A stretch of 64,000 bases of DNA from Microbulbifer sp. THAF38 (GCF_009363535.1 NZ_CP045369.1:756501-820500); one strand, 5' to 3'; shown: positions 38,324 through 47,803, counted from the first letter of the stretch. Program-made: numbers and translations. The notes: generated by a model from the letters alone, not told the origin.

Positions 38324-38851
38324 TTGACCCGAATCCTGGGTATTGACCCCGGCTCGCGCAAAACGGGCTATGGAATTATTGATGTAGAGCGGAGTGTTGC
38401 CCGCTATGTGGCCAGTGGGGTGATTCGTATTCCCGAGGGCCCTTTACCCGAACGCTTAAAACTTATTTTCGATGCGGTTACTCAGATCGCCCAGCAATAC
38501 CAGCCGGCGCAGATGGCCATTGAAAACGTGTTTATGTCGAAGAGCGCGGGCTCAGCCCTGAAATTGGGGCAGGCACGCGGTGCCGCCATAGTGGCGGGGG
38601 CTAATAGCGGCCTCGCCGTGGCCGAGTATGAGGCGCGCAAGGTCAAGCAGGCGGTGGTGGGCAGTGGTGCGGCCGACAAGCTGCAGGTACAGCACATGGT
38701 CAAAACCCTGCTGTCTTTGCCGGGGACTCCCCAGGAGGATGCTGCCGATGCGCTCGCCGTGGCCCTGTGCCATATGCACACGGAGCAGACCCTGCTATTT
38801 ACCGCCGGTGGAGCGCGCAGTCGTTTTCGCCGCGGCCGCCTCAGCGTTTAG
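38324..38851 (+). CDS. ruvC: Holliday junction resolvase RuvC
   Basis: A 175-residue endonuclease that resolves Holliday junctions with RuvAB. The catalytic acidic residues are visible: Asp8 in [10 protein letters not shown], Glu near residue 67 in AIENVFMSK, and Asp residues in [10 protein letters not shown] near residue 140. Length matches E. coli (173). The start is read as TTG at 38324, with GGGGAA upstream and directly before the conserved TRILGIDPG; an upstream ATG at 38273 would add a non-conserved segment. First of the ruvCAB cluster. Confidence 0.95.
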   Translation: MTRILGIDPGSRKTGYGIIDVERSVARYVASGVIRIPEGPLPERLKLIFDAVTQIAQQYQPAQMAIENVFMSKSAGSALKLGQARGAAIVAGANSGLAVAEYEARKVKQAVVGSGAADKLQVQHMVKTLLSLPGTPQEDAADALAVALCHMHTEQTLLFTAGGARSRFRRGRLSV

Positions 38852-38920
38852 CGAACTCTACAAAATCCCGCTCCTCACGTCCTCACTGTGGGCAGCGATA
38901 GATAAACCTGGAATAACACC

Positions 38921-39532
38921 ATGATTGGAAGATTGAGTGGCACCCTGGCCGCGGTTCAGCCCCCTCTGTTGCTGATAGATGTGCAGGGTGTGGGCTACGA
39001 AGTACTCGCGCCCATGACCACAATTTTTGAATTGCCTCCGCTTGGGCAGCCGGTCCAGGTGCATACGCACCTGGCAGTTTCAGAAACGGCCCAGCAGCTC
39101 TATGGCTTTATTCGCGATGCCGATCGCAAGCTGTTCCGCACTCTGATCAAAGTCAGTGGTGTGGGGCCCAAGATGGCCCTGGCGATTTTATCCGGCCTCG
39201 ATGGTGCGGCCCTGGCGCGCTGTGTGGCGGAGGATAATGTCGCGGCCCTGGTTAAGGTGCCAGGTGTTGGCAAGAAGACGGCCGAGCGTTTGATTGTTGA
39301 GTTGCGCGATAAGTTGACCCCGGATTTCGGCGATGCCAACGATATCCCGTTGATGGCTGCGGCTGCCGCACCGAAAGTAGACCACGCAGGCGAAGCGGAG
39401 AGCGCCCTGGTGGCTTTGGGTTACAAACCCACCGAAGCCAGCAAAATGGTAGCTCGCGCGGGTAAGGAACAGCCCGAAGCCGATAGTGCCGCCTTGATAC
39501 GTCTGGCCTTAAAAGGCATGGCGCCCGCCTAA
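38921..39532 (+). CDS. ruvA: Holliday junction DNA helicase subunit RuvA
   Basis: A 203-residue protein that binds Holliday junctions as a tetramer and directs RuvB. The N-terminal OB domain starts MIGRLSGTLAAV; the two helix-hairpin-helix motifs lie around residues 70-130 (KVSGVGPKMALAIL and KVPGVGKKTAERLIVELRDK, in parts); the C-terminal RuvB-contact domain (SALVALGYKPTEASKM) is complete. It follows ruvC by 69 bases and precedes ruvB by 24 bases. Confidence 0.97.
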   Translation: MIGRLSGTLAAVQPPLLLIDVQGVGYEVLAPMTTIFELPPLGQPVQVHTHLAVSETAQQLYGFIRDADRKLFRTLIKVSGVGPKMALAILSGLDGAALARCVAEDNVAALVKVPGVGKKTAERLIVELRDKLTPDFGDANDIPLMAAAAAPKVDHAGEAESALVALGYKPTEASKMVARAGKEQPEADSAALIRLALKGMAPA

Positions 39533-39556
39533 ACCGAGTGGCTTGGAGTTGTTGCG

Positions 39557-40579
39557 ATGATTGAAGCCGATCGTTTGGTCGCCCCCGAACCTGCGGGGCC
39601 CACGGGGCAGGAAGAGCAGTATGACCGCGCCGTGCGCCCCAAAGCCTTGGCCGATTATGTGGGCCAGCCGGTGGTGCGCGAGCAGATGGAGATTTTTATT
39701 CAGGCGGCCAAACTGCGCAAAGAGGCCCTGGATCACACTTTGGTATTTGGCCCCCCGGGCTTGGGCAAAACCACCCTGGCCAACATTATTGCCGCAGAGA
39801 TGGGAGTGGCGATCAAGACCACTTCGGGGCCGGTACTGGAGAAGGCCGGTGATCTGGCTGCGTTGATGACCAACCTGGAGCCGGGGGATGTGCTGTTTAT
39901 CGATGAAATCCATCGCCTTAGCCCCCATGTGGAAGAGGTCCTGTATCCGGCCATGGAGGATTACCAGCTGGATATTATGATCGGCGAGGGACCGGCGGCG
40001 CGCTCCATCAAGCTGGATCTGCCACCTTTTACTCTGGTGGGGGCCACCACCAGAGCGGGCCTGCTCACCTCGCCCCTGCGCGATCGCTTCGGCATAGTGC
40101 AGCGGCTGGAATTCTACAACGTGCAAGATCTCACCAGTATCGTGCGCCGCTCCGCCAGGCTGATGGGGGTGGAAATGGATGAAGGCGGCGCCTTACAAGT
40201 GGCGCGCCGCGCCCGCGGCACGCCGAGGATTGCCAACCGGTTGTTGCGCCGTGTGCGCGACTATGCCGAAGTAAAGGGCGATGGGGCAGTGGACTCAAAT
40301 ATTGCCGATGCCGCTTTGAATATGCTCAATGTGGATGCAAAAGGCTTTGATTCCCTCGACCGGCGCATGCTGCTGGCGATGATCGAGAAGTTTGATGGCG
40401 GTCCAGTGGGGGTGGATAGCCTCGCCGCTGCCGTGAGCGAAGAGCGGGATACCCTGGAGGATGTGTTGGAGCCCTACCTGATTCAGCAGGGCTATATTGC
40501 CCGGACGCCCCGTGGGCGAGTGGTTACCGGGCTAGCTTACGAACACTTTGGTCTGCCCAAGCCGGATAAAATCAGCTGA
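39557..40579 (+). CDS. ruvB: Holliday junction branch-migration ATPase RuvB
   Basis: A 340-residue AAA+ motor that drives branch migration with RuvA. Walker [13 protein letters not shown] is near residues 70-81, Walker [10 protein letters not shown] near 113-121, sensor [18 protein letters not shown] near 162-180, and a winged-helix domain at the C-terminus ([14 protein letters not shown]). Length is typical (E. coli 336). GGAG lies 9 nt upstream of the ATG. Last gene of ruvCAB; ybgC of the tol-pal operon follows 55 bases on. Confidence 0.97.
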   Translation: MIEADRLVAPEPAGPTGQEEQYDRAVRPKALADYVGQPVVREQMEIFIQAAKLRKEALDHTLVFGPPGLGKTTLANIIAAEMGVAIKTTSGPVLEKAGDLAALMTNLEPGDVLFIDEIHRLSPHVEEVLYPAMEDYQLDIMIGEGPAARSIKLDLPPFTLVGATTRAGLLTSPLRDRFGIVQRLEFYNVQDLTSIVRRSARLMGVEMDEGGALQVARRARGTPRIANRLLRRVRDYAEVKGDGAVDSNIADAALNMLNVDAKGFDSLDRRMLLAMIEKFDGGPVGVDSLAAAVSEERDTLEDVLEPYLIQQGYIARTPRGRVVTGLAYEHFGLPKPDKIS

Positions 40580-40634
40580 TGACCCAGCTCTCTATGCTGC
40601 TGAGCTGGGTGACCGTGGAAGTGAGGGAAATTCA

Positions 40635-41039
40635 ATGAAGGAAGAGTTCGGTATTCCGGTAAGGGTTTATATCGAAGATACCGATGCGGCCGGCATCGTG
40701 TATTACGTGAATTATTTAAAGTATATGGAGCGCGCGCGCACAGAACTGCTGCGCTCCCTCGGGTATGATAAGCCGGCGATGCCGCAGGAAGGGCTGTTGC
40801 TGGTGGTACATTCCGCCGAGGTCCAATACCGTCGCTCGGCTTGTCTCGACGATGCATTGCGCGCTACTGCGGCGATTGGCAAACTGGGCCGTGCCGCCGT
40901 GACCTTTGAACAAAAAATTTGGCGCGGCGATGAGCTAATTTGCGAAGGTGTGGTCAAAGTGGCCTGTGTCGCTGACGACAACCGCAGGCCCTGTGCCCTG
41001 CCGGAACCCATTTATTCAGCATTAAAGGCAGTTATTTAA
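40635..41039 (+). CDS. ybgC: Acyl-CoA thioesterase of the tol-pal operon
   Basis: A 134-residue hot-dog thioesterase that hydrolyses acyl-CoA and is found at the head of tol-pal operons. The family signature DTDAAGIVYYVNYLKYMER is at about 15-33, with the catalytic Asp near residue 17. The start at 40635 has GAGGGA 8 nt upstream. Four bases separate it from tolQ, so it is translationally close to the Tol system, where it may link phospholipid metabolism and outer-membrane maintenance. Confidence 0.95.
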   Translation: MKEEFGIPVRVYIEDTDAAGIVYYVNYLKYMERARTELLRSLGYDKPAMPQEGLLLVVHSAEVQYRRSACLDDALRATAAIGKLGRAAVTFEQKIWRGDELICEGVVKVACVADDNRRPCALPEPIYSALKAVI

Positions 41040-41043
41040 GAAG

Positions 41044-41733
41044 ATGAACGCCGGTGAACAACTTTCTCTTTGGGGGCTAATCCAGAACGCCAGCTTATTA
41101 GTACAGCTCGTTATGCTGCTGCTGTTACTGGCTTCTGTGGTGTCCTGGGTCATGATTATCCAGCGCGGGCTCTACTTGTCCCAGGCCAAGCGCGCACTCA
41201 ATAACTTTGAGCGCCGCTTCTGGTCCGGCGCGGACCTAAACAAACTGTTCCGCGAAGGCAATGAGCGCGCCGAGAAAGGCAAGACCGACGGGGTTGAGTC
41301 CCTGTTTCGCGCAGGTTTTACTGAGTTTACCCGCCTGCGCCAGCAGGGCAGCAGTGGCCCGGAAGCGGTTATGGAAGGCACCGAGCGCGCCATGCGCGTA
41401 GCGATGTCCCGGGAGCAGGAAAAGGTGGAGATGAACCTGCCGTTCCTGGCGACAGTTGGCTCTGTTAGCCCCTATATCGGTCTGTTCGGTACCGTCTGGG
41501 GGATTATGAATTCCTTCCGCGGCCTCGCCACTATGCATCAGGCCACCATTGCCACGGTTGCCCCCGGTATCAGTGAGGCACTGGTGGCTACGGCGATGGG
41601 TTTGTTCGCGGCGATTCCCGCGGTGATGGCCTACAACCGCTACTCGGCCAAGGCGGAGTGGCTGTTGTCCAGCTACGAAACTTTCGCCGAGGAGTTTTCC
41701 TCTATTCTGCACCGCAAAGTGCACTCCGGCTGA
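41044..41733 (+). CDS. tolQ: Tol-Pal system proton-channel protein TolQ
   Basis: A 229-residue inner-membrane protein of the TolQ/ExbB/MotA family that forms the proton channel with TolR. Three membrane segments lie at about 18-38, 135-158 and 170-192, the latter two containing the LATVGSVSPYIGLFGTVWG and APGISEALVATAMGLFAAIPA signatures (in parts). The Tol machine spans the envelope and constricts the outer membrane during division. It starts a close-packed tolQRAB-pal-cpoB run. Confidence 0.97.
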   Translation: MNAGEQLSLWGLIQNASLLVQLVMLLLLLASVVSWVMIIQRGLYLSQAKRALNNFERRFWSGADLNKLFREGNERAEKGKTDGVESLFRAGFTEFTRLRQQGSSGPEAVMEGTERAMRVAMSREQEKVEMNLPFLATVGSVSPYIGLFGTVWGIMNSFRGLATMHQATIATVAPGISEALVATAMGLFAAIPAVMAYNRYSAKAEWLLSSYETFAEEFSSILHRKVHSG

Positions 41734-41753
41734 GTAGTGAGTAGGCGAACCCT

Positions 41754-42185
41754 ATGAGTGTGTTTCGCAAGGGAACCAAGAAAAAGCTGGTCTCCGAGAT
41801 CAATGTGGTGCCATACATCGATGTGATGCTGGTGCTGCTAATTGTCTTCATGGTCACGGCACCATTGTTGATGCAGGGAGTCAAAGTGGACCTGCCAAAC
41901 GCGCCCTCGGCGCCGATGGAGGACACCGACGAGGAGCCTCTGATTATTTCGGTACGTGCCGATGGCACCTATTACCTAAATCTGGGTAGCGATGAGCAGG
42001 AGGCCAAGCCTCTCACTGAGATCAAGGAGACGGTGGCTAAGGTATTGCGGCAGAAGCCGAAAACTCCTGTGCTGGTATGGGGCGATACTGAGGCCCGCTA
42101 CGGTCTGATCGTCAATGCCATGACCGAGCTACAGCAGGCCGGTGCGCCCAGTGTCGGTCTGGTGACAGAGCCACCGCAGGGGTAG
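41754..42185 (+). CDS. tolR: Tol-Pal system protein TolR
   Basis: A 143-residue ExbD/TolR-family protein with one N-terminal membrane helix (about 18-40) and a periplasmic domain. The conserved membrane aspartate that takes part in proton flow is in YIDVMLVLLIVFMV, near residue 24. The periplasmic part contains the VRADGTYYLN and VLVWGDTEARYG segments. Located 20 bases after tolQ and one base before tolA. Confidence 0.97.
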   Translation: MSVFRKGTKKKLVSEINVVPYIDVMLVLLIVFMVTAPLLMQGVKVDLPNAPSAPMEDTDEEPLIISVRADGTYYLNLGSDEQEAKPLTEIKETVAKVLRQKPKTPVLVWGDTEARYGLIVNAMTELQQAGAPSVGLVTEPPQG

Positions 42186-42186
42186 G

Positions 42187-42987
42187 GTGCCGGTGAATAA
42201 AGGCTTTTACGTACTGGCGATAGTGATCAGCCTCCTGTTACACGGAGCGCTGATCACAGCTATGACCTTTGGTTGGGAAGCCAGCAGTATGCCTGAGCGC
42301 AAGCCGATGCCGAAGTTTGTGCAGGCCAAGCTGGTAACTATCGAGGCGGCGACACCAAAGAAGAAACTGCCCAAGAAAGTAGACAAAATTCAGCAGCGCG
42401 CCCAGCGCGAGGCTGAGCAGAAACGCAAGGCCGAGGTGGAGCGCAAACGCCGCGCGGCCCTGGAGCAAAAGAAAAAGCAGGAAGCGGAGAAAAAACGCAA
42501 GGCCAAAGCCGAGGCCGATCGCAAGGCTAAGGAAGCAAAGGCTCGTCGCGAGAAGGAGCGCAAAGAGAAAGAGCGCAAGGAAAAAGAACTCGAGGAACAG
42601 CTGGCCAAAGAGCGGGAGAGTTCTTTTAATGAAGCGCTAGAGGATGAGCAAGAGCTGCTTGATGCCAATGAGGGACAGCAGGCGGTGATGTCTGTGGCCC
42701 AGGCCATCCAGCAGCAAATTGAAGCGGTGTGGAGCCGCCCGCCGAGCGCCCGCAACGGTATGTTGACCAAGGTAAAAATAAATTTTGTCCCCACTGGCCG
42801 GGTGGTGGCAACTAATATCGTCGAGGGCAGCGGTAATGCGGCCCTGGATCGATCGGTACTCACTGCTATCCGCCGGGTGGAAGTTTTCCCGGAAGTGGCC
42901 AAGTTGGCCCGGGAAGAGCCGGTGATATTCGAGCGGGAAGTCCGCACCACAATTTTGAACTTTAAAGTCGAAGATCTGCGCCAATGA
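42187..42987 (+). CDS. tolA: Tol-Pal system bridging protein TolA
   Basis: A 266-residue inner-membrane-anchored protein that contacts Pal/TolB across the periplasm. A single membrane segment (about 9-27) is followed by a long Lys/Ala/Glu/Arg-rich helical domain (about 55-150) and a C-terminal globular domain (about 170-266, with [20 protein letters not shown], in parts) of the TonB-C fold. The domain is shorter than E. coli TolA (421), within the range of the family. The first codon is GTG (42187); an in-frame GTG two codons later is possible. tolB overlaps its end by four bases. Confidence 0.95.
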   Translation: MPVNKGFYVLAIVISLLLHGALITAMTFGWEASSMPERKPMPKFVQAKLVTIEAATPKKKLPKKVDKIQQRAQREAEQKRKAEVERKRRAALEQKKKQEAEKKRKAKAEADRKAKEAKARREKERKEKERKEKELEEQLAKERESSFNEALEDEQELLDANEGQQAVMSVAQAIQQQIEAVWSRPPSARNGMLTKVKINFVPTGRVVATNIVEGSGNAALDRSVLTAIRRVEVFPEVAKLAREEPVIFEREVRTTILNFKVEDLRQ

Positions 42988-44279
42988 TCAAGAGTTTACT
43001 GAAGACAGTCGCCATTATTGCAATCGCCTCGGTCAGCCTGGGGGCTCGCGCCCAGCTGGTGGTGGATATCACCAGCGGAATCGATGACCCCACGCCGATC
43101 GCGATATCTCCATTTAGCTGGTCGGGCGGTGGTGTCCTTAGAGAAGATGTCTCCGGGATTATTTCCGCCGACCTGCGCCGCAGTGGTCTTTTTTCTCCGG
43201 TACCCAAGGAGGACATGCTGTCCTTTCCGAAAACCCCGGAAGATGTGGTGTTCCGCGATTGGCGTATTCTCGGCACCGAATACATTGTTACTGGCCGTAT
43301 AGAGCCCCAGGCCTCCGGCTATCTGCTGACTTTTGACCTGGTTAACGTATTCGGCCAGCACAAGATGTTCACCAAGCAGGTGCGCGGTGGCCAGACCCAG
43401 CTGCGCGATATCGCCCACCGCGCCGCAGATGAAATCTTCGAGGCCATTACCGGAATACGTGGCGCCTTCTCCACCGAAATGGTGTACGTGCAGGAGGAGA
43501 GTCGCGGGGGTAAGCCCAGCTATGTGCTGATGCGTTCCGATATTGATGGAGCGCGTGCCAAGCAGATCCGCCGCTTCAGCGCGCCGGTGATGTCGCCAAT
43601 GTGGTCGCCTAACGGCCAGGAGCTGGCTTACGTTTCCTTCGAGACCGGCCGCCCGGCGATTTTCCGCGAAAATCTGCGCAGCGGCGAGCGCAAACAGCTG
43701 ACCAACTTCAAGGGCATCAATAGTTCACCGACCTGGTCTCCCGATGGAACCAAGTTGGCTATGGTGCTCTCCAAGGACGGCAACCCGGAGATCTATGTTC
43801 TGGATTTGGCGAGCGGCAAGTTCACTCGCATGACCAGACACTTCTCCATTGATACCGAGCCAAACTGGATGCCGGATGGTAAATCGCTGGTTTTCACCTC
43901 AGATAGGGGAGGGAAGCCACAAATTTATCAATTGACTCTTGCCACTGGCCAAGTCGACCGCTTAACCTTCGATGGCGACTACAATGCGCGGCCGCGAGTT
44001 TCTCCTGATGGGAAGACGTTGGTCATGGTACATCGCAACCGGGGAACCTTTACCATCGCCACGATGGATATTAACTCGGGCAGGATGCGTGTCCTTACGG
44101 AGACCACCCTGGACGAATCCCCCAGCATCGCCCCGAATGGAGCCATGCTGATGTACGCAACCAAGCGCGGAGACAAGGGCATTCTGGCTGCGGTATCGCT
44201 GGATGCCGGGGTGAAGTACAACTTACCCTCACAGAGAGGCGATGTCCGGGAACCGGCATGGTCGCCATACTTTGATTGA
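42984..44279 (+). CDS. tolB: Tol-Pal system periplasmic protein TolB
   Basis: A 431-residue periplasmic protein with a signal peptide (1-23, ending ARA), an N-terminal alpha/beta domain (about 24-160) and a six-bladed beta-propeller of PD40/WD40-like repeats, each with [16 protein letters not shown] units (for example at about 245-300). It binds Pal and TolA. It overlaps tolA by ATGA and is followed after 96 bases by pal. Confidence 0.97.
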   Translation: MIKSLLKTVAIIAIASVSLGARAQLVVDITSGIDDPTPIAISPFSWSGGGVLREDVSGIISADLRRSGLFSPVPKEDMLSFPKTPEDVVFRDWRILGTEYIVTGRIEPQASGYLLTFDLVNVFGQHKMFTKQVRGGQTQLRDIAHRAADEIFEAITGIRGAFSTEMVYVQEESRGGKPSYVLMRSDIDGARAKQIRRFSAPVMSPMWSPNGQELAYVSFETGRPAIFRENLRSGERKQLTNFKGINSSPTWSPDGTKLAMVLSKDGNPEIYVLDLASGKFTRMTRHFSIDTEPNWMPDGKSLVFTSDRGGKPQIYQLTLATGQVDRLTFDGDYNARPRVSPDGKTLVMVHRNRGTFTIATMDINSGRMRVLTETTLDESPSIAPNGAMLMYATKRGDKGILAAVSLDAGVKYNLPSQRGDVREPAWSPYFD

Positions 44280-44375
44280 GGAGGGGGCCCAGCGCTCTGG
44301 GGCGTAGGGTATTTATAAGACCAACTTAAAAAAAATCTTTCAGGATTTTCGATAACACTAAAAGCGGAGTAGCTT

Positions 44376-44861
44376 ATGTTGAAATCAGTAAAAACGGGAC
44401 TGGGATTGGCCTGTGTTTTGGCTGTAATGGCCGGTTGTAGCAATACTAACAGCGATAAAAGCAGCGGCGAGGAGTACACCCAGCCCGAGGTTGATACCCA
44501 GGTTGAAACCACTGTTGTCGATGAGAGTGAAACCATGGCTCCTCTGGAGAATGTAGTTTACTTCGACTTCGACCAATCCCTGCTGAAGCCGGAAACCCGT
44601 GAACTGCTGATCCGTCACGCCGACCGTATGCGCGGCAATACCTCTGCTGTTCGCCTCGAAGGCCATGCTGATGAGCTGGGCACCCGCGAGTACAACCTGG
44701 CTCTGGGTGAGCGTCGCGCCAATGCCGTACGCGACTTTTTGGTACTGCAGGGCGTAGATGCAGCTAACCTGGAAGTGATCAGCTACGGTGAAGAGCGTCC
44801 GGCTCAAATGGGCTCTAACGAAGCTGCCCGTGCGATGAACCGTCGCGTTGTTATTAACTAA
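44376..44861 (+). CDS. pal: Peptidoglycan-associated lipoprotein Pal
   Basis: A 161-residue outer-membrane lipoprotein that tethers the outer membrane to peptidoglycan. The lipobox VMAGC places the acylated Cys at 21. After an acidic linker, the OmpA-like peptidoglycan-binding domain (about 52-161) shows YFDFDQSLLKPETRELL, the meso-DAP-binding HADELGTREYNLALGERRANAV (in parts) and the terminal NRRVVIN. The ribosome binding site GGAG is 7 nt from the ATG. Intergenic distance to tolB (96 bases) leaves room for its own promoter. Confidence 0.97.
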   Translation: MLKSVKTGLGLACVLAVMAGCSNTNSDKSSGEEYTQPEVDTQVETTVVDESETMAPLENVVYFDFDQSLLKPETRELLIRHADRMRGNTSAVRLEGHADELGTREYNLALGERRANAVRDFLVLQGVDAANLEVISYGEERPAQMGSNEAARAMNRRVVIN

Positions 44862-44879
44862 TCGTCAAAATGGATGCCA

Positions 44880-45734
44880 ATGGCTTTTACGATTAGAAAA
44901 CTGGCGATCGCCGCAGCCGTAATGGCTGCGGCATCGCCCGTCTTCTCCCAGGCCCCGATTGTCGACCTGTCTACAAGTAGCCAGGAACAATCCCCCCTTT
45001 CTAGTGGCACAGGTGCCGAGGACATGTACCTCGCCCGCGCTACCACCTCCAGCCAGAAAGCAAAGACCAACCCCCAGGCCGAGGCCTACTACCAGATGCA
45101 GGTACTGCAGCAGGAAGTGCGTGAATTGCGCGGAACGGTTGAGGAGTTGCGCCACGAGATCAAGCGTCTCAAGCAGCAGCGCACCGAGGATTACATGGAT
45201 CTGGATCGGCGCATTGCGCGCCTGAGCGGCACCGAGCCCTCGGCACAGCCATCTGTCCAACCATCGGTACAGCCCTCGGCACAGCCGCCCGTCAAAGGTG
45301 GTGGTGGCGCTTCTGTACGGGGAGGCTCTGCCATGCCGCCGAAGCCCCAGGGGCCAAAGGACGGCAAGAGTGAGCGCGACCGCTACCAGGCCAGTTTTGG
45401 TCTGGCCCGCAATGGCGATTACGGCGGTGCCAGCGCTGAATTCAAGAGCTTGCTGCAAGACTTTCCCAATGGTCAGTACGCCCCCAATGCCAATTATTGG
45501 CTGGGTGAGATAGCGCTGGTACAGGGGAACCTGGAGGAGGCCCGCGAATGGTTCGTGGCGCTGCTGGACGGCTACCCCAACTCCAATAAAGTATGGGACG
45601 GCCGCTATAAGCTGGGTACGGTTTACCACCAGCTGGGAGATCAGCAGAAAGCCCGTAACCTGCTGGAGCAGGTGGCGGGGAGTGATGCCCGCGCCTCGAA
45701 CCTGGCTAAGAAGTATCTCCAGGAGAACTTCTAG
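44880..45734 (+). CDS. cpoB: Cell division coordinator CpoB (YbgF)
   Basis: A 284-residue periplasmic protein that couples Tol to peptidoglycan synthesis during division in E. coli. A signal peptide (1-24, ending FSQA) precedes a coiled-coil trimerisation region (about 63-108, LQQEVRELRGTVEELRHEIKRL), a Pro/Ser/Gln-rich linker with repeated QPSVQPS units, and C-terminal TPR repeats (about 165-284, ANYWLGEIALVQGNLEEAREWF, in parts). The ATG at 44880 fits the signal peptide; an ATG two codons upstream (44874) is also possible. Last gene of tol-pal, followed by a strong hairpin. Confidence 0.94.
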   Translation: MAFTIRKLAIAAAVMAAASPVFSQAPIVDLSTSSQEQSPLSSGTGAEDMYLARATTSSQKAKTNPQAEAYYQMQVLQQEVRELRGTVEELRHEIKRLKQQRTEDYMDLDRRIARLSGTEPSAQPSVQPSVQPSAQPPVKGGGGASVRGGSAMPPKPQGPKDGKSERDRYQASFGLARNGDYGGASAEFKSLLQDFPNGQYAPNANYWLGEIALVQGNLEEAREWFVALLDGYPNSNKVWDGRYKLGTVYHQLGDQQKARNLLEQVAGSDARASNLAKKYLQENF

Positions 45735-45818
45735 CACAGAGCTAGGGCTGTAGCCCTGCTCTTCTGTTCTATAGTGAGCGTCGCTGGTTTTTTGATCAGA
45801 AAAAGCCTATGATCCCGC

Positions 45819-45850
45819 GCCCGGATGGCATGTGCCATCCGGGCGTTTTT
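45819..45850 (+). terminator. Terminator of the tol-pal operon
   Basis: GCCCGGATGGCA (45819-45830) and TGCCATCCGGGC (45833-45844) form a perfect stem and are followed by GTTTTT. It lies 85 bases after the cpoB stop and only 14 bases upstream of queE, so it could also insulate queE from upstream transcription. Confidence 0.88.
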
Positions 45851-45863
45851 GTGTCGGGTGTGT

Positions 45864-46523
45864 ATGACCAATCTGTCTAAAGAATCACTCAGAATTAGTG
45901 AAATTTTCTACTCCCTCCAGGGGGAGGCGCGAGAAAGTGGCCTGCCAACGGTGTTTGTTCGCCTGACCGGTTGCCCGCTGCGCTGTACCTATTGCGACTC
46001 GGAATACGCTTTTTATGGCGGTGAGCGCATGACCCTGGAGCAGATATTACTGCAGGTGCAGAGCCACCCCGCGCGTCATGTTTGCGTGACAGGAGGCGAG
46101 CCCCTGGCGCAACCCAATTGTCTACCTCTACTGGAAGCCCTCTGTGACGCCGGTTATTCGGTATCACTTGAGACCAGTGGCGCCATGCCGGTGGATCAGG
46201 TGGACCCTAGAGTTTCACGGGTTGTGGATCTGAAAACCCCGGCCTCTGGGGAGCAACACCGCAATCGCATGGAAAATATGCAGCTGCTCACCCGCGACGA
46301 TCAGATCAAGTTTGTGATCTGTGATCGGGGGGATTATGAGTGGGCCAGATTTACCCTGGATCAGTATCGCTTACCGGAGCGAGTAGGAGAGGTGCTCTTC
46401 TCCCCCAGCTATGAGCAGTTGCCCGCGCGACAACTGGCGGAGTGGATTTTGGCCGATGGCCTGCCGGTGCGCATGCAGATGCAGCTGCACAAATTGCTGT
46501 GGGGAGATATCCCGGGTGTTTGA
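45864..46523 (+). CDS. queE: 7-carboxy-7-deazaguanine synthase
   Basis: A 219-residue radical SAM enzyme of queuosine precursor synthesis, converting CPH4 to CDG. The [4Fe-4S] motif CPLRCTYC gives Cys37, Cys41 and Cys44 (C-x3-C-x2-C); GGEPL near residue 80 is the SAM-binding turn. The start at 45864 follows GGGTG; an upstream open frame to 45825 lies inside the terminator hairpin and is unlikely. queC follows 38 bases later; together they feed the deazaguanine pathway. Confidence 0.95.
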   Translation: MTNLSKESLRISEIFYSLQGEARESGLPTVFVRLTGCPLRCTYCDSEYAFYGGERMTLEQILLQVQSHPARHVCVTGGEPLAQPNCLPLLEALCDAGYSVSLETSGAMPVDQVDPRVSRVVDLKTPASGEQHRNRMENMQLLTRDDQIKFVICDRGDYEWARFTLDQYRLPERVGEVLFSPSYEQLPARQLAEWILADGLPVRMQMQLHKLLWGDIPGV

Positions 46524-46561
46524 TTGGCCCGGAGATTGTGAATAGAAACATTGAGGAAGAG

Positions 46562-47239
46562 ATGACTGCAAAGAAAGCGGTAATTTTGCTGTCCGGTGGC
46601 CTCGACTCGGCCACGGTACTCGCCATGGCGCGTGCAGAGGGTTACGAATGTTATGCGCTGGGTTTCGATTATGGTCAGCGCCATGAAGCTGAATTGTTGG
46701 CTGCGAAGCGCGTCGCGGCCGATCTCGGTGCGGTAGAACACAAGGTCGTGAAACTCGATCTGCGTTCGATCGGCGGCTCAGCCCTGACCGATGACAGTAT
46801 TGAGGTTCCAGAAGAGGAAACCAGCGGAATTCCGGTCACCTATGTGCCGGCTCGCAATACAGTATTTCTCTCTATTGCCCTGGGATGGGCCGAGGTTCTT
46901 GGAGCCCAGGATATTTTTGTTGGCGTCAACGCGGTGGACTATTCCGGCTATCCAGACTGCCGTCCGGAATATATCGAGGCCTATGAGAAAATGGCCAACC
47001 TCGCCACCCGCGCTGGGGTAGAGGGGCACAAGCTCTCTGTAAGAGCGCCGCTGATGCAGATGAGCAAGGCGGATATCGTGCTTGAGGGAACCCGTCTTGG
47101 GGTTGATTACAGTTTGACGGTATCCTGTTACCAAGCGCGCCCCGATGGTGCGGCCTGTGGCCGCTGCGATAGCTGTCGGCTGCGTGCGGTGGGATTTGCC
47201 GATGCGGGCCTGGCGGACCCCACGGTGTATGCCAGCTGA
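46562..47239 (+). CDS. queC: 7-cyano-7-deazaguanine synthase
   Basis: A 225-residue ATP-dependent enzyme that converts CDG to preQ0 in the queuosine pathway. The PP-loop SGGLDSAT is at 11-18 and a zinc site with four cysteines ([17 protein letters not shown], near 189-205) is complete. The start at 46562 has GAGGA just upstream. It follows queE and lies upstream of the tandem tRNA-Lys genes. Confidence 0.96.
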   Translation: MTAKKAVILLSGGLDSATVLAMARAEGYECYALGFDYGQRHEAELLAAKRVAADLGAVEHKVVKLDLRSIGGSALTDDSIEVPEEETSGIPVTYVPARNTVFLSIALGWAEVLGAQDIFVGVNAVDYSGYPDCRPEYIEAYEKMANLATRAGVEGHKLSVRAPLMQMSKADIVLEGTRLGVDYSLTVSCYQARPDGAACGRCDSCRLRAVGFADAGLADPTVYAS

Positions 47240-47266
47240 TTGTCAGTTGGTGTCATTTTCAAGGGG

Positions 47267-47314
47267 AATACCTAACTCCTTAAATTTGTTAGATTTTTTT
47301 TCGGGTTAGGTATT
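47267..47314. repeat. 10-bp inverted repeat after queC
   Basis: AATACCTAAC (47267-47276) and GTTAGGTATT (47305-47314) are exact reverse complements with a 28-base AT-rich spacer. The right arm touches the proposed -35 box of the tRNA promoter, so it could act on tRNA transcription or end queC transcripts. Confidence 0.7.
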
Positions 47315-47340
47315 GTCTTTTCAGAATAGATCCGTAAGAT
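47313..47340 (+). promoter_or_regulatory. Probable promoter of the tRNA-Lys cluster
   Basis: -35 TTGTCT (47313-47318), 16-base spacer, -10 TAAGAT (47335-47340), about 30 bases before the first tRNA. A GC-richer stretch follows the -10, as expected for a stable RNA promoter. Confidence 0.4.
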
Positions 47341-47370
47341 ACGCAGCTCCTCACATCGAGGCACGGAAAA

Positions 47371-47446
47371 GGGTCGTTAGCTCAGTTGGTAGAGCAGTTG
47401 GCTTTTAACCAATTGGTCGCTGGTTCGAATCCAGCACGACCCACCA
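47371..47446 (+). tRNA. tRNA-Lys (anticodon UUU), copy 1
   Basis: A 76-base cloverleaf with encoded CCA. The acceptor stem GGGTCGT/ACGACCC, D-loop AGTTGGTAGA, anticodon loop CTTTTAA and T-arm GGTTCGAATCC are standard. First of three identical copies. Confidence 0.98.
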
Positions 47447-47549
47447 TTTCCGCCGGGAATACTCACAGTAACCCCACAGCTTTTACAGATCTGCGAGAGA
47501 AGTAAAAGCATCCTGAGTTGGGACATACCAAGTTCGCCCAACTTCCTAA

Positions 47550-47625
47550 GGGTCGTTAGCTCAGTTGGTAGAGCAGTTGGCTTTTAACCAATTGGTCGCT
47601 GGTTCGAATCCAGCACGACCCACCA
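47550..47625 (+). tRNA. tRNA-Lys (anticodon UUU), copy 2
   Basis: Identical in all 76 bases to copy 1. It is separated from copy 1 by a 103-base spacer that is clearly similar to, but not identical with, the next spacer. Confidence 0.98.
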
Positions 47626-47727
47626 TTTTCGCCAGAGATATTCACGGAACCCGACAGCTTTTACCGATCTGCGAGAAAAGTATAAGCATCCTCAGTTGGG
47701 ATATACCAAGTTCGCCCAACTTCCTAG

Positions 47728-47803
47728 GGGTCGTTAGCTCAGTTGGTAGAGCAGTTGGCTTTTAACCAATTGGTCGCTGGTTCGAATCCAGCACGACCCA
47801 CCA
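47728..47803 (+). tRNA. tRNA-Lys (anticodon UUU), copy 3
   Basis: Identical in all 76 bases to copies 1 and 2. The 102-base spacer before it shares long stretches with the first spacer, which shows the array arose by tandem duplication. Confidence 0.98.

Noticed and set aside
42390..42950. A Ser-rich 186-codon minus-strand frame in the tolA gene.
   Set aside because: Its composition is produced by the complement of Lys/Ala/Glu codons of TolA.
44865..45737. A 290-codon minus-strand frame opposite cpoB.
   Set aside because: Antisense shadow; cpoB has signal peptide, coiled coil and TPR repeats in the tol-pal order.
45825..45863. Extended N-terminus for queE.
   Set aside because: It would place the start inside the tol-pal terminator hairpin; the ATG at 45864 fits the family.
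45740..45863. A preQ1 riboswitch ahead of queE/queC.
   Set aside because: No preQ1-I type stem, loop or A-rich tail could be fitted; the main structure is a plain terminator hairpin.
47565..47765. A 66-codon plus-strand frame reading through the tRNA genes.
   Set aside because: It lies inside tRNA-Lys copies 2 and 3 and their spacer, a common spurious frame; no ribosome binding site.
47371..47803. Three near-identical repeats spaced about 102 bases apart could look like a repeat array or CRISPR.
   Set aside because: The repeat unit is a complete tRNA-Lys gene and spacers are related to each other, so it is a tandem tRNA duplication.
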